A DNA stretch of 52,186 nucleotides from Verrucomicrobiales bacterium (GTDB lineage: Bacteria > Verrucomicrobiota > Verrucomicrobiia > Verrucomicrobiales > DEV007). The translations under genes and the position numbers were made by a program. The stretch lies in the NCBI GenBank assembly GCA_021648365.1, contig JAKISY010000022.1:1-52186 (forward strand), read 5' to 3'. The notes beneath the pieces were generated by a model that saw only the letters and a program-made list of their open reading frames with translations, searched no databases and was not told where the DNA came from. Within the stretch, counting starts at the first letter, position 1. Each line of letters opens with the position of its first letter. Of this stretch, positions 50,195 to 52,186 are shown piece after piece.

Positions 50195-50539
50195 TACAAG
50201 ATCCGTCTCGATCATGGTTTGAGAATTGACCAAATGGTGCACAGCGAAGAGGGCTTGCAGGCTCGACTCGAGCATCTTGAAGTCCCCGATCAAACCGAGG
50301 CGTTCGTCGTGGGAATGGATGGAGCCAATCTACCCTTGCGCGAACCTGGTCCAACACGAGGGAGCCCTCAAGAGCGTCCCAAATCCAACAAAAACTCGAG
50401 CAAGTGGTGTTCGCAACTCAAAAACGAAGTCAATGGAGTGCAGGGTTTGATCCGCCGCTTGCGATATTACAGTCGTAAAACTAAACTTAGTCAAGTATGG
50501 AAAAGCTACTATGATCAGTGCTGGAATAATGCAGCCTGA
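50195..50539 (+). pseudogene. Probable transposase remnant with an internal deletion
   Basis: About 114 codons remain open from 50195 to the TGA at 50537-50539 (the frame extends left to 50147 but there it is antisense to the GxxExxY remnant). FVVGMDGANLPLREPGPTRG looks like the first catalytic-strand Asp segment of a DDE-type transposase, and LKNEVNGVQGLIRRLRYYSR like the helical segment near the C-terminus. In intact relatives I recall, some 200 residues separate these; here only about 20 do. The family is not certain (ISKra4-like is a guess). No terminal inverted repeats or target duplication were found. Confidence 0.45.
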
Positions 50540-50661
50540 TTCGTTCGAAAATCAAAACTTCACCCCTTATTTGTAACAATTCAGGTCTATACAATCCAAT
50601 TTTAAAAGAGTCTACCCGCGGATAGCACGGATGCACGCGGATAAGAAAAAATTACCGCGAA

Positions 50662-50682
50662 AGAATGAATAACATTCATTCT
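50662..50682. repeat. Perfect inverted repeat, 9 bp arms
   Basis: AGAATGAAT and ATTCATTCT are exact reverse complements around AAC. It is the first of three palindromes spaced within 95 bp. Confidence 0.6.
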
Positions 50683-50704
50683 AACCCGAATGACACAAGT
50701 TTAA

Positions 50705-50727
50705 ACAAAGTGGCTTGGCCACTTTGT
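50705..50727. repeat. Perfect inverted repeat, 10 bp arms
   Basis: ACAAAGTGGC and GCCACTTTGT are exact reverse complements around TTG. It lies 22 bp after the preceding palindrome; no T-tract follows. Confidence 0.65.
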
Positions 50728-50736
50728 CCATGAATT

Positions 50737-50755
50737 CACGGGTAAGATGCCCGTG
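50737..50755. repeat. HGQDARAT-type palindromic intergenic repeat
   Basis: CACGGG and CCCGTG flank TAAGATG. Together with the next bases (GCTACG) this equals the intergenic repeat whose usual form, CACGGGCAAGATGCCCGTG, is translated as HGQDARAT in over-called ORFs of Verrucomicrobiota and related phyla (recalled, not searched). Here one C is T. Confidence 0.55.
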
Positions 50756-50848
50756 CTACGATTGACTAACTACATAAGCTGTTGCCATTCGCTCTGACCC
50801 AGACCTTTCATTTTCAGAAAATGCCAATGACAGGAAGCTTGCAGCTAA

Positions 50849-50902
50849 GCCCGCCAAAAACCCCACAGAGATACACAGTGTAAGAAAGAGTTTTTAGCGG
50901 GC
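50849..50902. repeat. Inverted repeat flanking a short insert
   Basis: GCCCGCCAAAAAC (50849-50861) and GTTTTTAGCGGGC (50890-50902) match at 12 of 13 positions as reverse complements. The 28 bp between them contains CACAGAGATACACAG. The arrangement could be a miniature mobile element or a large hairpin. Confidence 0.5.
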
Positions 50903-51153
50903 CGGTTTGAAACAGCAGCTATCATTTCAGCCTTTTCCCCCTATTATTTCTTCCTCATTCCGGTCTTTGACTCCGTCTATCTCCGCTACGCTTCGGTTGT
51001 GGTGAAAAGTCCGCTTGCTAGCACCCCACTTACAAATCATCGCTTCAATCAATCTTTGATACGAAAATATCAATTAGAAATATCTACCAAGCCAGAGTAT
51101 CAATGATTTAACCATTTACCATTCTCTACTCATAGCACCGTAGCGACCAAATC

Positions 51154-51909
51154 ATGCCCGAATCACAAACAGCCTACTTCCTGCAACACCCACACCCTGA
51201 TCGGCCCGCCCCTTCAAAAAGTCGCCTATGGGCTGCCGTGCTTCCTGCGCTAGTCGTTCCGCTGCTCGCTTCACTGATCTACTTCGTCTTTTTCCCCGGC
51301 ACTTGTTTTGGCAAAGCCTGTTTTGCTTTGGTCAAGATCCACCTCATCGCTTGGCCGATCATCGCCACGCTATTTATTCTCAAAGAAAGTCTCAGCCGTC
51401 CCGCTCCCACTTGGAAAACCCGCTTTCACACGCTCATCCCCGGAGTGCTGATCGGTGTCACCGTCGTCGCCAGCATGTTCGCGCTGATGCTCACCCCACT
51501 CGGCGACATCGTGCGCGCCTCCGGCGGCAGCATCAAAGACAAAGTCGCAGACCTCGGTATGTTGAAACACTACGTCGAGTTCTCCATCTTCATATCCTTA
51601 GTCAACTCCCTGATCGAAGAATGTTACTGGCGCTGGTTCGCCTACGGCACCCTACGCCGGCTGATGCCCTTGACCTGGGCACACATCGTTGCAGCTCTCG
51701 CTTTTTCTGCTCATCACATCGTCGTGGTTAGCCAGTTTTTCCCACTCAGCTTCGCGCTGTTTGTAGGTTTGTCCGTCGGTGTCGGCGGACTGATCTGGAG
51801 CCTGATGTATCAAAAATACAATACCATTCTTGGTCCTTGGGTCTGCCACATCATCATCGATGCCGGTTTCCTGTGGATCGTTTACGATTTGTTTTTTAGG
51901 GATCTATGA
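51154..51909 (+). CDS. CPBP-family intramembrane glutamic endopeptidase
   Basis: 251-residue polytopic membrane protein of the CPBP (CAAX protease and bacteriocin-processing, ABI) family. The catalytic motif E155-E156-x3-R160 is in NSLIEECYWRWFAYG, and the second motif is FSAHH with H187-H188 in the next helix; a final polar helix (WVCHIIIDAGFLW) supplies the third site. Family members cleave prenylated proteins or confer bacteriocin immunity in some bacteria; the substrate here is unknown. It lies downstream of the decayed repeat island and upstream of the partial gene, 55 bp apart on the same strand. Confidence 0.88.
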   Translation: MPESQTAYFLQHPHPDRPAPSKSRLWAAVLPALVVPLLASLIYFVFFPGTCFGKACFALVKIHLIAWPIIATLFILKESLSRPAPTWKTRFHTLIPGVLIGVTVVASMFALMLTPLGDIVRASGGSIKDKVADLGMLKHYVEFSIFISLVNSLIEECYWRWFAYGTLRRLMPLTWAHIVAALAFSAHHIVVVSQFFPLSFALFVGLSVGVGGLIWSLMYQKYNTILGPWVCHIIIDAGFLWIVYDLFFRDL

Positions 51910-51964
51910 TGACTTCTCTCTTTCCGCGCATTGACTTTGAGTGCTTTATTGCCACCTTGCCAAC

Positions 51965-52186
51965 ATGAATCACGAACAAATCATAGCTCTGCTGGATCAC
52001 GAAGATTTCCACATCCGCTCAACCGCACTGCAAGTCATAGAGAAGCGCCAACTCTTTGATTTTTCCACGACCAAGAAAATCGTTAAGACGATTGATCAAC
52101 ATGGATTTCTCGAGGCCTCCCTACATTGCCATTTGTGCAAAAAAAGCCCGCTCGACCTCGGCGCTGCTCAGTGCTTGCTTGAATAC
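51965..52186 (+). CDS. Hypothetical protein (partial, N-terminus only)
   Basis: The first 74 codons of a gene that runs off the right edge, starting at ATG 51965. The visible part (MNHEQIIALLDHEDFHIRST, then LQVIEKRQLFDFS) is helical, with a D-x-x-x-R-x-x-A-like first repeat reminiscent of HEAT repeats, and a CHLCKKSP segment that could bind metal but is only one CxxC. No function can be given. It follows the CPBP gene by 55 bp and may be co-transcribed. Confidence 0.6.
   Translation, partial: MNHEQIIALLDHEDFHIRSTALQVIEKRQLFDFSTTKKIVKTIDQHGFLEASLHCHLCKKSPLDLGAAQCLLEY

Larger units (their letters stand above)
50540..51153. other. 614 bp non-coding, palindrome-rich repeat region
   Basis: No gene is supported here. 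It holds four inverted repeats (listed separately), a near-tandem CGCGGAT/CACGGAT/CGCGGAT block at 50618-50643, a CCACAGAGATACACAG segment near 50863, and at 50990-51003 an exact copy of the 14 bases at 50067-50080. Such CGCGGAT- and CACAGAGATACACAG-like strings are, from memory, usual next to GxxExxY genes. The last 100 bp is AT-rich and should carry the promoter of the CPBP gene. Confidence 0.6.

Overview
The window looks like a chromosomal segment of a Gram-negative bacterium, most likely from the Verrucomicrobiota (moderate confidence). The evidence for this is indirect. There is a Tat-exported sugar-isomerase-like TIM barrel, an LVIVD-repeat propeller protein, a DUF1015 protein, a PIN-TRAM protein and a tiny AURKAIP1/COX24-type ribosomal protein. 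A GxxExxY-protein remnant lies among palindromic intergenic repeats of the kind I recall from that phylum. Many genes lack a clear Shine-Dalgarno sequence, and several use GTG or TTG starts. No tRNA, rRNA, CRISPR array or intact insertion sequence was seen.

Layout, left to right. 1-4.8 kb: the end of a type I restriction-modification operon (hsdR, then the first 75 codons of hsdM) with a divergent LysR regulator. 4.8-8.8 kb: minus-strand genes for a MOSC protein, MoaA, an alginate-export-like porin and a Tat-exported TIM-barrel protein. 8.9-15.1 kb: a heavy-metal RND efflux operon (outer-membrane factor, adaptor, permease) led by a small Cys-rich secreted protein. 15.2-19.4 kb: a divergent pair of large secreted proteins. 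19.5-21.6 kb: a minus-strand operon of small membrane or hypothetical proteins that contains a frameshifted zinc-ribbon gene. 21.9-25 kb: a GH114/TM1410-like protein convergent with transketolase. 25-30.4 kb: hisG, a 34-residue ribosomal protein gene, a TPR protein, PIN-TRAM and TraB/GumN. 30.4-34 kb: minus-strand patatin, Xaa-Pro aminopeptidase and DUF1015. 34-36.2 kb: an orphan, very strong terminator hairpin (candidate small RNA or leader) before a POT transporter with an extra domain in its last loop. 36.2-41.1 kb: small genes, then scpA-scpB-pheA, OsmC and a small hypothetical gene. 41.2-44.2 kb: a membrane pseudokinase with TPR-like repeats, and a small conserved protein. 44.3-50 kb: an RNA uracil methyltransferase, a Tat-signal gene stub, phosphoketolase, a secreted protein with a possible His-Cys dyad, and bioB. 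50-51.1 kb: a decayed mobile-element island. 51.2 kb to the end: a CPBP protease and the start of an unidentified gene.

Most of the window is housekeeping metabolism (molybdenum cofactor, biotin, histidine, aromatic amino acids, pentose phosphates via transketolase and phosphoketolase) and chromosome segregation (ScpAB). Envelope and export functions are mixed in. The most unusual items are: (i) a chorismate mutase/prephenate dehydratase protein that has lost about 80 residues of its dehydratase domain and several of its signature residues; (ii) a kinase-like protein lacking both the VAIK lysine and the HRD aspartate; (iii) the orphan terminator upstream of the POT gene; (iv) the POT transporter with a GspG-like loop; (v) the homopolymer frameshift in the zinc-ribbon gene; and (vi) the Cys-rich leader protein of the metal-efflux operon. 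All functional statements are read from motifs and context by eye; no database search was run.
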